Positions 12,901-24,500 of a DNA stretch of 64,000 nucleotides are shown piece by piece. This DNA is from Cadophora sp. MPI-SDFR-AT-0126 (Eukaryota > Ascomycota > Leotiomycetes > Helotiales > Ploettnerulaceae). Under the pieces are notes generated by a model that saw nothing but the letters and a program-made list of their open reading frames with translations, was not told the DNA's origin and made no database searches. The stretch's first letter is position 1, and the number at the start of each line of letters is the position of its first letter. The position numbers and the translations under genes were made by a program. The DNA lies in assembly GCA_020747065.1 (NCBI GenBank), contig JAGMVK010000012.1:620001-684000 (forward strand), given 5' to 3'.

Positions 12901-13612
12901 CTGCATCTGGAACTTGCTCTTGATTCTCTGCTTCGGCCTCTTCCTCAGCATCCATCAACGCCGACGTCAGATTTGTCTCCACTGCATCGAATTCTCGGCC
13001 AGCAATGCGCGAGAAGGGTGTGATTTTGCCAGTCCGAATGAGAAAGTCTCGTTGACTCTCATTCGGCATCCGCTTGTTGCCTCCCACTTCCTCAGTCTGC
13101 GCTCCATCGAGTATGTGTCGCTGGTTGATACGGTTCTGGATGTCAGATACGTCCTTCTTGAGAGCGGCAACGTCGGTATTGATTTGTGAGATCTCCTCCA
13201 AGCATCGCTTGCGCATCAGTGGATTGTTCGCAAGGCTTTGCAGCCGTTGCATTTTCCTCCGCTTCTCTCCTTCGAGTTTCTCGATATTGCCATTTGCCTT
13301 AGATATCCGCTTCTCGTCCCGCTCATCCTCTTGCTCAATCATCGCCAAGTTTGCCTGATTTGTGATATCTCTCTCCAGATCACCTTGATCTCGAACATCC
13401 TCTGTCAATCCCTTGAGCGCAGTAGCTTCATCCATTACGATTATTGTATTCGAAGTTGGTACCTCACTTTCGGTGGTCTCATCTGCAAGTCTGGCTGCAA
13501 CCTCTGCGATTGTGTTCGTGCTTGTTGATTGTGAGGTATTGTTGATTCCGGTTGTCTCGGAAGAGCTCGAGACTGGCACTGGGCCGTCTATGGCTTGGTT
13601 TGAGGAGTCCAT
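9992..13612 (-). CDS. RAD26: RAD26/CSB-type SNF2 DNA-dependent ATPase
   Basis: Swi2/Snf2 translocase acting at stalled RNA polymerase II in transcription-coupled nucleotide excision repair; a nuclear protein. A single uninterrupted frame of 1206 residues. The N-terminal 380 residues are charged, with a coiled-coil-like stretch and a basic RPRKKKKLN nuclear-localisation-type segment followed by acidic runs. The helicase core starts near residue 415. Walker A is DEMGLGKT at about residue 435 and the DEAH-type box is DEGHKIRN at about residue 564. The C-terminal lobe shows LLTTKVGGLGVNLTGANRVI and the motif VI segment ARERAWRLGQ. DEGHK, rather than DEAH, is typical of the Rad26/CSB subfamily and argues against Rad54 or Mot1. 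The C-terminal 250 residues include a Ser/Gly-rich linker and a conserved-looking end with FKHMLREIAYIEE, consistent with the CSB C-terminal region. Confidence 0.93.
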   Translation of the reverse strand: MDSSNQAIDGPVPVSSSSETTGINNTSQSTSTNTIAEVAARLADETTESEVPTSNTIIVMDEATALKGLTEDVRDQGDLERDITNQANLAMIEQEDERDEKRISKANGNIEKLEGEKRRKMQRLQSLANNPLMRKRCLEEISQINTDVAALKKDVSDIQNRINQRHILDGAQTEEVGGNKRMPNESQRDFLIRTGKITPFSRIAGREFDAVETNLTSALMDAEEEAEAENQEQVPDAEPRSHQNLRLPGFAEAEALPVVEEEFGLRPRKKKKLNNGSGTSTPRTRKSSPDEEGDFAPEDSSGDVDDEEEDDSDAIAFKETKKRRSGKAKAEEKVDIAAIDDGNEQMYQARLKRWVEKRSAARQGKSNQNEPDEEHVAQNDEKEWFKPCPDAPDHQFDNGIKLPGDIYPALFDYQKTGVQWLGELYAQQVGGIIGDEMGLGKTIQIISFLAGLHYSKKLTKPIIVVAPATVLRQWVNEFHRWWPPLRVSILHSSGSGMLNVGSESRYEDDEEIGRGGARPKSSKAAKKIVDRVVRFGHVLVTTYAGLQTYADVLIPVDWDYVVLDEGHKIRNPNTTITIHCKELRTPNRVILSGTPMQNNLTELWSLFDFVFPMRLGTLLDFRTAFEVPIKLGGYANATNLQVLTATKCAETLKSTISPYLLQRLKVDVASDLPKKSEQVLFCKLTKPQREAYEMFLSSDEMTSILSGSRKSLYGIDILRKICNHPDLLDPRLHGKPGYKWGNPNKSGKMQVVKALLEMWKGFGHKTLLFSQGVQMLNIIEEFVKGLDGFNYLRMDGGTPIKERQILVDRFNNDPDLHVFLLTTKVGGLGVNLTGANRVIIFDPDWNPSTDIQARERAWRLGQKKEVTIYRLMTAGTIEEKIYHRQIFKQFLTNKILKDPTQRQTFQMKDLYDLFSLGGTDEGITETGEMFKGTEVQFNKTPEPAALEDNVAVQAAGSATAVQNDVVSQDVAKVTDRQQGDTDADVRNLTGVASLEAFRGDSEEEKPASDEARLMEGIFARSGVHSALEHDQIINGKRKITADRNMLEREAKKVAAEAAAALRKAGEIAQTIEPGTVTWTGEFGTAGRPTNNRRGAGGASSASVLSGLANRQGLSGSGSASSSRSGTPGAADRPRPPKDFMRLIRDFIKRQGGSVPSQALVNHFNPMCRDEQATTRFKHMLREIAYIEEGGSNRRMRGRWVLKEEFK

Positions 13613-15230
13613 ATTGTTGAGCTGGACTCTTGAGCTGGACCCTAGAGCAGTGTGTTGGAGGCAGAAATTTCGAGTCGCGAAGGAGAACTTTTCAAGTGTC
13701 TGCCATGAGGGAGGAGTGAATTCGAGGCAACAAAAGCCAAAGGCGAACTCGAATAAAGTTTGTCAGAAAGTGCGCAGTTGCTGCAACTGATGCAAGCAAA
13801 TATGAAACGGGAACAATTTCAAAATTCCTGTTGCCCCAAACTCAAAGTAGTCCTGGGGAAGAGAAGAATAAAAGTGAGTGTGGTAAGTCCGAACCAAAAT
13901 GTCTACTAGTAGTGGCAAGTGTAGACCGTATGCGTCATTGAGGCCTACCCTGCGCCTGCGCCTGCAGCCCTGACAGATTGCCCCGCAAATCGCGTGCTTG
14001 GTTCGCTCGCGTATTGGGCGGCATCCTTTCAGCCTCGTTTCTCGTCTTCACATGACAGGACAGGATAGGATTCTTTAATGTTAGTTGTCCCTTTTTGTCT
14101 GGGACAGGCGTCTTTCAAATTGAAGAGTTTGGCATTAATAGCGTATTGTCAGAAATTCTTGATGTCTAAGAAAAGCGTGGATCTCTGTTAGTTGGATGGC
14201 TACACTACTTCCAACGTTACTGTCAAGTCGTTGAACCACACTTGGAGGCCTTTTAATTCTACAAAAAGTCTATGACAATTATTAGTAGCATCTTGTAACT
14301 TTTTCCATCTAGAAGCTAGTTTGAAAAGTACATCGGTAAATACGTATTTGCTGTGGCTTTTACCTTGCTAGTGGATTGATTTGAAGTTTTCAGCACCCCA
14401 AAGCTGTTACAATCGAACGAACCTTTGGAAGCTTTCTTACGACGTCAGTTCCAAGATCTAAAATAATGGCTGGCTGTGGTTGAGGATTCTTCGATTCTCC
14501 TTCTGTAAATATCAGTAAGCGGAATCGCACCTGGCCAAGACTCGGTTGGTATTTGGATCGTCATTCTGTGTCTCAGAGTCCCTCTTAAAAAAAATGAGCT
14601 CTTAAGAAAGTTCCTCAGCTTGCCTGGGATATTCCAGAATTTGACTTGTAATTGCTAGTGCCATGGGATCGATACATCGCGTTCACTATGGAAACTTCTA
14701 ATGTTACGCGATGCCAAGGTGATACAAAGAAGGTACAGGCTGACATGGATTTGCTATCCCCCGTCTCTGCTATTTTGAGCATGTGAAGAATTTCTCTAAA
14801 GAGCAACTATTACCCAAATAGAAGCGGCATCAGTGTAGTCCCACTTGAGATGTCTACGACGCGGCCACCATAATGACAACCTCGGAAGACAGGCCGACTT
14901 GGGACTTGGGGAAGTCAAGCTGAAACTCATATTTGGTCTTACTGCTGTATAATATCCACTTCTACAGGTGCCACCATGCCTGGTGGCCCCGTTCAAGCGC
15001 AGGTGCCCAAGTCCCCAAGTCCTTGTCTGTCTTGACCCCCAACGCAGCCCAGTCCCGCCTAACGAGAACAAAGTCACCAAATCAGCTTGCACGGAAGCGC
15101 CTCCAGTCAAATGTGATGCCTTTTCCCTGTAATTCTGTAGGAGAAACGAAGCACAAATACGGTGTTAGGATAGGACAGTCGGTCCTGTGTAGAGTGTCTT
15201 TGTTCTCGCCCGGCTTGTAGTGATAGAACA

Positions 15231-15270
15231 GGACTGGACTGGAATGGAGTGGATTGGACTGGACTGGAAT
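15231..15270 (+). repeat. GGANT pentamer array
   Basis: Eight consecutive 5-bp units (GGACT x2, GGAAT, GGAGT, GGATT, GGACT x2, GGAAT) in exact 5-bp register, all fitting GGANT. It lies about 600 bp upstream of the YAK1 start codon. Confidence 0.9.
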
Positions 15271-15513
15271 AACTGCTTTGCATCGCATTGTATTTGTGCC
15301 GATGATGCATGTGTTTCGCGGCCATTTGCTACTCGGTTGATGTCTAGGATTGCCCTCCCTCCTCTGATTTCGAGCCAGCTAGAGAAAGAATAAAGAGAAG
15401 AGCAGAGCAGAGAGTCGGCCGGCTGTGATTCATCCAGCGCGCTAAACGAACGAAGTAACGAGCAGCACCAGAAGCTGCTCCAACACTCGTGGACCGACCC
15501 CAGCCCCCCAGCC

Positions 15514-15548
15514 TTCACATCACATCACTTCACCTCACTTCATTTCAT
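15514..15548 (+). repeat. NTCAY pentamer array
   Basis: Seven consecutive 5-bp units (TTCAC, ATCAC x2, TTCAC, CTCAC, TTCAT x2) in register, in the presumed YAK1 leader, about 320 bp before the start codon. Confidence 0.85.
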
Positions 15549-15865
15549 ATCGCTTCGAGGTCGTCAACCACAAATCTTCGCCCCGTCCCGCCATGAATCG
15601 TTGACACGCAACTGAATCTCTACGGGCTGCATCTGCCTCTGCTAAGAGGTTCCTCTGCCTCCTGCGACGCGTTCTTGCTTCACTGGTCGCCCGCACGCAC
15701 AACGCAGCACTACACTTCTTCTCATCCTCATCGCATTAGACCTATCCCCATCACCCGTGCGACGCTTGTGCTCCCCAGGTAGCTTCGCAGACAACAGCCC
15801 TGTCTGGCAGCTGGCACCTCTCTCTCGATACCTCCAGCGACCTCTCCCGCGACGTCTGATTCACC

Positions 15866-18832
15866 ATGGATCAATGGGGCCAAACCTATCCTGACCAGGC
15901 CGGGTCCTCGAGAAGATATAACGGCAACCCCCCACCATCTCAGGCGCAGATGGCGCGCGACTATAACGGCATCGCTCAGGCTCAAGCTCAACCTCCAGCG
16001 GGCTTCACATACGAGCAATACCAAGGTGGAATAGGCGCACATTCTCACTCATCTGCGACTTCTCCTGCAGCGACTCCACACATGAGAGACGGAAACGGCG
16101 ATGTTGCGATGCAAGATGTCGGTGGCATGAAGTACCCCATGCGGCCACTTCACCAACAACACCTTTCTGGTGGCCGAATACCCTCTCACCACTCAACTCA
16201 AGAACCGTCTGCCGCGGCTCAAAGATACTCTCCCATGGAGACATTGTCCCCGAGTTCGCCATATGGTGCACCGCAACAAGGCCAAAACCAGTACGGCTCA
16301 CGGCAGTCACCAACAAGACCTGGAAGCTACTCTTCTCCAAACTCGTATTACGCCAATCGCCAGCAGCCACAGCAATTACCTCCTATTACACCTTATTCTT
16401 CAAACAATGATAGCTACCCCACCTCAGCTACCCAGCAATTGAATGCTGTCTTCGGCAATGACCCAAAGTCTCCTCGGCGGCCTATGCCACAAGCTGCCAC
16501 TGGCCCTCCAGGTCGAGGACCTGTACCTGAATTCACGAAGCTTCGCTCTGTGTCAGATCTGCAGCCCAAGATCAACGCGCAACCAGCGTTCCGAAGAGCA
16601 AACCCAGAAGGTGGATTCATAAGTGTAAGCAAAATACTGAATTGTCAACCCCAGCCCTAATTTGTCATCGCAGCCACTACAAGCTCTTACGAGCCATCTC
16701 CCGTCAACCTACCGAATCTGCAATCCCAGCTTCAAATATGAATCCTCTCGAAATCCTCGCCGTGTCCTCACGAAGCCGAGCAAGGGTGTGAAGAATGATG
16801 GGTTTGACAATGAGGACAGTGACTATATACTTTATGTGAATGACATTCTCGGGTCGGAGGAGACTGGTCATAAGTATGTCTCGAGGTCAAGACGTCCAGA
16901 ATCTTTTAGATTGTGAATGCTGACAGAAGGTCTAGGAACCGATACCTTATTCTCGATGTGCTTGGGCAGGGTACCTTTGGTCAAGTAGTTAAGTGCCAGA
17001 ACTTAAAGACACAAGAAGTTGTTGCAGTAAAAGTGGTCAAGAACAGAACGGCGTACTTCAATCAGAGTATGATGGAAGTCTCGGTCCTGGACCTGGTTAG
17101 CCCACCTACCCCAATCAGGCCTCCCTGTGAAGCTAACTTTTCAATGTAGCTAAACACGAAACTCGATAAGAACGACGACCATCATATTCTCCGTCTAAAG
17201 GATACTTTCATCCACAGACAGCATCTTTGCTTGGTATTCGAACTGCTGAGCGTCAACCTTTACGAGTTGATCAAGCAAAATCAGTTCAGAGGCTTGAGCA
17301 CAACACTTGTACGGGTATTTGCGCAACAACTTCTTAACGGGTTGAGTCTGCTGAACAAAGCTCGTCTGATACATTGCGATCTGAAGCCGGAAAACATTCT
17401 GCTCAAGAACCTCGAGAGCCCCATCATCAAGATCATTGATTTTGGCTCGGCCTGCGACGAGCGACAGACCGTTTACACCTATATTCAGTCCCGATTCTAC
17501 AGATCACCAGAGGTCCTTCTTGGCTTGCCATATTCTTCAGCTATTGATATGTGGTCATTGGGCTGTATCGTTGTGGAATTATTCCTCGGTCTGCCCCTTT
17601 TTCCCGGTTCCTCGGAATACAACCAGGTGTCTCGAATAGTCGAGATGCTTGGCAATCCTCCCAATTGGATGCTTGAGATGGGAAAACAGTCTGGAGAGTT
17701 CTTCGAAAAGAGGCATGACGTTGATGATTATGGAAGGCGGACCTACCACTTGAAAAGCATGGAGCAGTATTCTCGCGAGCATGGGACCAAAGAGCAACCA
17801 AGCAAGAAGTATTTCCAAGCTACAACATTACCAGAGATCATACGATCATATGCCATGCCTAGGAAGAACATGAAGCAGAGCGAGATTGACCGCGGTAAGT
17901 GCAGTCAGGCACTTTGAATTTTAAAGACACTGATCTTTTGTTTAGAAATGAACAACCGAGTTGCGTTCATCGATTTCGTGCGTGGACTGCTCAACATAAA
18001 TCCGCTGGAACGTTGGTCACCACAGCAAGCAAAACTGCATCCTTTCATAACGCAACAAAAATACACAGGTCCATTCGTCCCGCCTATGAATCTCAAGTCT
18101 AGCTCAATCAATAGATCACCTGCCCCAGGTACCCAACAACAGCAACAGGCCGAGGCGCTGAGCAAACAGAGAGCTCAAGCCGCTCAAGCACAGGTACAAG
18201 CACAGGCTCATACCGCCCCAGTGCATCCAGCGCAGACTCCTTACTCGACTGGTGTACCTATTGGCCAGTATCCACAGGCTAGCCCGTCCCAGCAGCCCCC
18301 AATATATTCGAATTCGAACATGTACTCGCCAAACGCCAGCATGCAAGGGCCACCGCCACCATACCCAGCCCAGCACCAACAACAGCAGCAACAAGCTGGT
18401 CCTTACAACCAGATGGGAATGATGCAGCAAGGTCCTCCTCAAATGGCCCCCACGCAATACGCGCAAGGTCCGCCACAACATCAGCAGCAACAAAGTCAGC
18501 AGAGTCTCTATGCACAGCAAGCTGCAGTGAGGTCCGGCCGTCAAAGAGCTTCCACAATGGAGGTGCAACAGGGTGGCATTCCAGTTGCAATCCAGAGAGT
18601 GGCTAGTCATCTTGATCCAACTCAACCGATTCGACTCCAACCTAGCCCTGCATACTACCCTCCACCGCCTGAAGGTGCGGCCGGCAGTGAAAATCCAGGC
18701 AGTGCTCGGAGACGAGGAAGTAGAGCTGCCCAACCTGGCCAGCCAGGACAAAGGAGCAACCGAGACTTCATTCGGAACCTGGAGGACCGCACACTTGAGG
18801 AAGGTTTCATGGGACAAGCTCAATGGCATTGA
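15866..18832 (+). CDS. YAK1: Dual-specificity kinase YAK1 (DYRK family)
   Basis: Stress- and nutrient-responsive protein kinase of the DYRK family; in yeast it acts downstream of PKA/TOR to restrain growth. Five exons: 15866-16624, 16674-16873, 16936-17095, 17150-17894 and 17946-18832, giving 916 residues. The N-terminal 260 residues are Gln/Pro/Ser-rich. The conserved pre-kinase segment DSDYILYVNDILG precedes the kinase domain. The glycine loop is GQGTFGQVVKC, the lysine motif VAVKVVKN, the catalytic loop HCDLKPEN (about residue 447), and the magnesium motif DFGSAC. The activation loop TVYTYIQSRFYRSPEV contains the YxY autophosphorylation signature that defines DYRKs. The C-terminal 260 residues are rich in Gln and Pro, including QQ-rich runs. 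All introns are GT-AG and exon joins restore family consensus sequence exactly, for example GHKNRYLILDVLG. Confidence 0.96.
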
Positions 18833-19779
18833 GCATCATGTGCTCCCACCAAGGGCCAGGAGGCCTCTCGCGACGTAAATGCGAATCATATCTCGTTGGT
18901 ATGCATTAGATAGTCGTCGACATGGGGTTTATTTTGGCAGCTCCGGCCATTTGCGCAAAAATAATGGCACCAAGTTGTTCGGTAAGCCATCATGGCGGCT
19001 GAGATGGCAGAGCCTGTTCTCACTGTCCCATGACTTTTGAGGCGGAATGCATTTTTCATACGTGCGTAGCTAGGGGCAGGTTGTACACAAGATTGAGCTA
19101 GGCTTGGGATGGTCAACGCGATCATGCGATTGATCGTAGACGATATTGCCGGGCCCGAAAAACTAGCTGTGGTGATGTAAAGTGACGGAAGGGAGTTCCT
19201 ACTTGTTTCTTCTGTTAAAGAGTCATTCTTCATGTAATTTACAAAGAGAGATTGCATGCATGCATAGGCGGCTGAGCTGAGCGGAGCGGGCGAATGGACA
19301 GACAGACAAACAGACGACCGAACAGCGCCGAAAATGCTGCGCGGGTTGGTCTTGAATCAACGGCGTCACTGGAATTTTTTGTGCCTATCTGCTGTGATTT
19401 CTAATTCCTTGATCTTGTCCACCTGTTTGCCATTCCGTCAGATTGTTATTCGAACATCGTCCCTGAGTGAAAGGCAGGGGAAGAAAATGTAATTTTATGG
19501 CGCTCTGCTACTACTAGTACAGCAAGGGGAATCTAAATACCACCAACGGAATTGGAAAATCCATCAGAAGTAGAAGGGACATCTATGTGTGGTATAATGC
19601 CTCGTTATCGTTTCGGCCTCTCTCTGAATGTCTCTCTGGAATGAGGGCATGCCAGTATGCAAATTTGCGGTCGTGGTTTGTTGTTCTGACTCAATGCTCT
19701 CCATGAAAAGCAAGGAGGATGTGGCAGCCCGGACTTCAACGAAGCTTGGATTCTCCTGTGCGTTCGTTCGGGATAACAT
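18833..19779. other. Convergent gene-free region
   Basis: Between the 3' ends of YAK1 and the RRM gene. No gene or motif supported; includes an alternating GCATGCATGCAT palindrome near 19253. Presumably 3' UTRs. Confidence 0.4.
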
Positions 19780-21007
19780 TCATCTGTATGGCCGATTTTT
19801 GTCTCCTCGGCCTCCGCGATCTCTGTTATTGGCAAAACCTCGACCTCGGCTAGAAAGGAGACGGTCGCTGTACAACCCTCTGTTTTCTCCTTCATCGGTA
19901 TCCATACGATCATCGTTGAAGCCGTATGAGCCATCCATTACCTCCTCTCGGCCGTATTCTCGTCTGCGCTCGCGGCTGCGCTCTCTTGGGGTATACCGGT
20001 CTTCACTATAGCCAGAACGATTGTCTTCTGATCTATTCGCGTTTCTGTCCGCGCGCGGACCTTGGGGTGTGTTGGATCTGGGTGCGGGGGAGGCTGGGGC
20101 TGCTTGCTTCAAGTTGGCGGGAAGGGGGCCAGACTTGTGGTAGACTTGGAGGAGATGACCATCGGCCTGTGAGTAGAGTTAGCGCTGCCTTTGAATACAT
20201 TGCCGCAAGTGAGCTCACGTTTTGATTATTAAACGTGTCTACCACATTATCGGCTCCCTCCTTCGTCTCAAAGACAAGCTCCGCAATAACCTTTGGTTTC
20301 TCAGAAATTATCCGACAGTTTAACACATTTCCTCCCACTGGCGTCATCGCGCTCTCGATGTCAGCCACCGTGGTGCCCAGTGCCAGATTCTTTATCATGA
20401 CCATCGACGGGCCAGCCAGTCCTCGGATGGATATTCCTGGGGAAGGTTTGGCGGATCCAACGATATTGAATTGGCTATTGAGGGCTGGAGACGAGGCTGA
20501 ATTATGGAGCGCAGAGTAGATACGATCATTGCGATTTGTACGCACCACCGCCTTCGGGCCACGAGGAGGACCTTGAGAGAGCTTCGATGCTGGAGGGTTG
20601 TTGAGGGCGTGGAGGTCGTGCGTCCACTCGGCGTCAACATTTCCAGCAGGTCGAGCAGTTGATCTTGACGCCGCTGGTCGTGTTGAGGTCGAGATGGTCC
20701 GCTGCCAATAGTCAGAACTATACTCTTCTAAGCTACTCTTAAACAAACTGTACCTTTGCTATTCCACCCCCAATAGGTCCAATCCTGCTCGCAAGAGATG
20801 GTGCTGCTGCTGGCTTGTTGCGCTTGTTCATTGCCCCAGGCGCGCTGGCTCTGCGATTTCCAAATATCTCCTTTGCGAGTGTCTCATTCTTGCGGCGTTG
20901 GCGATCTGTAAGTGTTAGCGATCGTGGTGGGTGGCTCTGCGATACAAACTCTTCTTACCTTGGCTGATCATAGCATTAAGATCAAGGGCGGCTTTGCTGG
21001 GGGCCAT
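19780..21007 (-). CDS. RRM/RG-rich RNA-binding protein, REF/ALY (Yra1)-like
   Basis: Likely nuclear RNA-binding protein of 356 residues. Four exons on the minus strand: 21007-20959, 20905-20754, 20701-20219 and 20166-19780, with introns of 52-53 bp. The N-terminus (MAPSKAALDLNAMISQDRQR) and NETLAKEIFGNRR are followed by a basic Ala/Pro/Ser segment. An RRM of about 75 residues starts at SMVMIKNLALGTTVADIESA (RNP2-like MIKNLA) and contains the RNP1-like segment VIAELVFETKEGADNVVDTF. The C-terminus is Arg/Gly/Asp-rich with SRERRREYGR and SSRGRGF. One central RRM flanked by basic/RG-rich arms resembles REF/ALY mRNA-export adaptors, but the sequence is diverged, so the Yra1 assignment is an inference. 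The start is the ATG from which all four exons stay in frame. Confidence 0.75.
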
Positions 21008-21526
21008 GATATCTGTCGGTTAGTACGGAACACGTTAGTAGTTTGCGCAGATATCTTTCAATTCAGTTCTGTAAGAGCAGCGGTTGTTACTGCCTAAGAG
21101 ATGCAGTCAATATGGGGGTGGAGGTCGGTTCAGAGTTGAAGGAATTCACGAGTCCTGGCGAACGCGATCTGGCACTTGGGAAAGGCGTTGGTCGCGGTCC
21201 AAAATCCAGCTGAGCTAGGGTGCTGCTCTCGTGCACGTTGATTGGCTAAGCTTAAGACCCTGGAGATATTGGCAAGGGTGACTGACCCCTTTCACAGACG
21301 AGGCAGGAGGCGAGGTGCTTGGCTGGTTTGTTTACTTTACGGTCTGGTCCAGTTTCCACTTTCTCAAACAGGTATTTCCATCGCTCTTCACAACAAAATC
21401 ATCAAATTCTCTCTTCAACTCTTCGAATCCTATGAGAAGGAGCTTTTGGTTATGGTAAGTCACAATACCCTTGCCTTGCTTGGTTGTAAATGCTCAAGTT
21501 TCTGTTCACACGATTACCCTGAGAGA
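21008..21526. other. Divergent promoter region
   Basis: Lies between the start codons of the RRM gene (-) and the large uncharacterised gene (+). An in-frame extension of the latter reaches back to 21242. A GTAAGT near 21453 could be the donor of an intron in the 5' leader, so the exact start of the plus-strand gene is uncertain. Confidence 0.4.
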
Positions 21527-24500
21527 ATGGATGGACTTCTCACGCCCAATGCCACTCCAATTCTAGATGGAACAACTACTGACAGTTATCTCCCGCACAG
21601 AAGGAGAATCAGTATGGATTCAGTATCGTCTAGTCCCACCTCAGGCCACGAATTTGGACATCTGCCTCGTACACCCGCATCCAATCGTAGCAAACATGGT
21701 CGGACATCGAATGGCAACGAAACTTTTCAATCAGGATCTCTTCACAAACGTCTCTACAGCAGCTTGAGATTCAGATCACGTAGTCTTTCTCGTTCCTCCG
21801 ATAATGGCAGCCCGGATGCAAAAGCAATCAAGCGCAGGAAGTCGATCGTAGATCTTTTGAATTTGTCCTCCCGCGAGCACCAGAATGACCGCAATATCCA
21901 ACATCCTCCCAAGATAGAGGCAACCGAGAGCGAGCATAAATACTCTGGTAAGGCTACACCACTTTTATTGAGATCTCAACTGATAGATTTTTAGATCTGT
22001 TCTCGGATATGCCGGAAAAACGCAGGAGTCTTAGGAACCTTTTGAATCCAACAAATATCCTTGAAACAATCACGAGCAAAACCTCCCAGAAGCAGAAATC
22101 TATCCCTCAAGATTCTCCTGTCACCAAGCCCGGCTTGATGCATGAACCTCTGCTCATATTCTTGCCTAAAAAGCCCAAGGAAGCTGAAGAAATACCAACA
22201 GACGCCCCTGATACTACCACCACCAATGAACATCAGAACGAAGGTGGTCCTATGTATGCCAAGCTAGCAGAAGGAAGTGTAGTTGACATTGATCTATTTG
22301 AGTCAAGATTGGTTCGCATTCTTGACGGTGAGCTTTATTGACCAAAATGAAATGATGGAATGGGTTTGCTGACTAGCATAGGTATCATCGCAAAGAAACC
22401 AGAGGACGAGATCAAGCCGCAAGTTCAGGATTCGTGTCTAAATATACTTGAGGAGTGTGAGACAGTGAAAGACGGAGAATGCTCTGGTTTTCCGGACTTC
22501 TTGCGTCCAATGACAACTCCACGCAATCAGACGAGCAATGTCGCTCCATCTTGCAATCCAGATCCAGCTACACTATTGGCCAGGAATATGCAAGCCAATG
22601 ATGATGGTGAAAAGAGTCCAAAGACTCCAGAATCCTATCTTCGGCTACTAATAGACTCATGCGGTGGACCTTCACGGGACGATCAGCTTCTTTCTTCTGT
22701 CTCGTCTCTGCTTCCTCCGGGGGCTTCTCCTGATTCACACACCAAAGCTTTGAACGAAGGCCTGAAGTATGGATTTTATACCGGCTCATTCTTGATTAAG
22801 CGAATTGTATTTGCTAACGTGCGCCGTAGTTTCAATGAGCCATTTGTCAATGGTAAAGAGGTTGAGTGTTCGAGCAGCCAAGCGACCCCAGTATCATTCG
22901 TTCGTTCTAGCCAGTATCAACTGAGAGAAACAACCCCGGATGACTATTTTGAAGGAGAACTTATGAGACAACAAGCACGCCATCAAGGGCCCGTGGTAAC
23001 AGTGCGGGAAGTCAGCTGCTCTTCCACTTTATTGGATCTAGACCCCGAGTTTCGCCAAAGACAAGAAGGGAGACATGAAAAATATGCTTCTCTTGGATTG
23101 ACTACGAACTCGGACTGGAGATGCAACCAGGAGGAAATTGCCCAAAGCATTGCTTCGACTGTGGCTCGGATGACTCGGAACTACCATTCTTCATCAGAGG
23201 ATCAGATTCCCAGCTATCAAGACACGGGTGCAAGTCGCCAGGCAGATGAAAGCGACTCTAATCAAAGATGCTATGATGGCAGCTTTGAAGCTGACTTGAA
23301 TGAAACGTGGGACTCGGTTGTTGTGGGAAGACACGTAATGCTTGAAGTATTCCTCTCTCGGCCGTCCACTCGAGCTTTTAAGGGCAGTACTAACTACTGC
23401 AGGGCGAAAGTATCGATGGCCGAGAAAGTCGAGCTTCCGTTGACATTGGTTTGCTATTCAATCATGAAGATGCTGCATCTTTGGTCGACTTTGATGACCT
23501 TAGCACGATAATTCAGAGCAGCATCTCAGAGGCAGATCCACAGGCACGTCTATGTGCTACAAGCAACCTCATTCCGACCGCGGAAGAAATATTGGAGGAT
23601 TCGACAGTGCTCAGGTCCCCTTTAGAACCCTTCTTTTCCATTCGACGTACTGCAAAGATGGGCGATTCACTGGATCTTGATAAGGAGATCGATTTCTGTC
23701 CCGAATATGAAGATTTTCTGCGGCGGTCATATGGATTCCCCAGTCAGAGACCATCCATCTTGCTCCAACAGGAGATGCACCTGCAGACAGCTTCACCAAA
23801 GATCAGTGATGATCATCTCCTGGCACAGTTATTGCTGTCAAGTTCCGAAAACAGTCAGAGGACTTTATCTTCTGCAGTTCGAGTTCGGTTCCCAGGAACA
23901 GTGAACCTGCTTCAGCATACTGAATATTTCCCGTCGATGGGAGATGCTTTATCAGGATTGTCCAACTACAAACTTGGCGATCTTGCCAATTTTTATGTCT
24001 ACGACTTCGAAAGTCGCACCATAGATGCACAATTGATCGATTCTTCAGTTCCAAACCCGGCCGATCTGAAGAATAGAGGTCTCCAGCTTCATTGGATCGC
24101 CCAATCTTTCAGTGAAACTCCGATGGACACGACAGCTGAAGTTTCTCTCTTGGCCGAAAGCTCCCACCTCGCGCAAAGACAACCAAGCCGTTGTGATAGT
24201 GCATGGGAGGAATTTGCATCTGAGGCAGCCGACTTCTTAGACCAGCCTTACTCTACGTCGTATGGCATGAAGCGGAGATCAACTTCTTTCGTAAGCCTTC
24301 CAACAGACATTACAAGGGACAAAGTAGAAACCACCACGGACTCCGTGTTCAACGACGATTTCTTCTTGGAAGATCAATCTGGCATATTCTCTGACCAGGT
24401 ATCGGTTGCTGATAACTCTTCTGCCGTGAGAGTCCTTCGAGAAGGGTTGTCCGAAGAAGACGTCGTCGCGGCATTAGAACTTGAAGAACATGTACGAGCG

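Larger units (their letters stand above)
13613..15865. other. Long divergent region between RAD26 and YAK1
   Basis: About 2.25 kb with no coding sequence I can support. It must hold the RAD26 promoter at its left end and a long YAK1 promoter and leader at its right end. From about 15360 to 15865 the plus strand is C/T-rich. Two pentamer arrays lie at 15231-15270 and 15514-15548. Long leaders are common for fungal signalling kinases. Confidence 0.45.
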
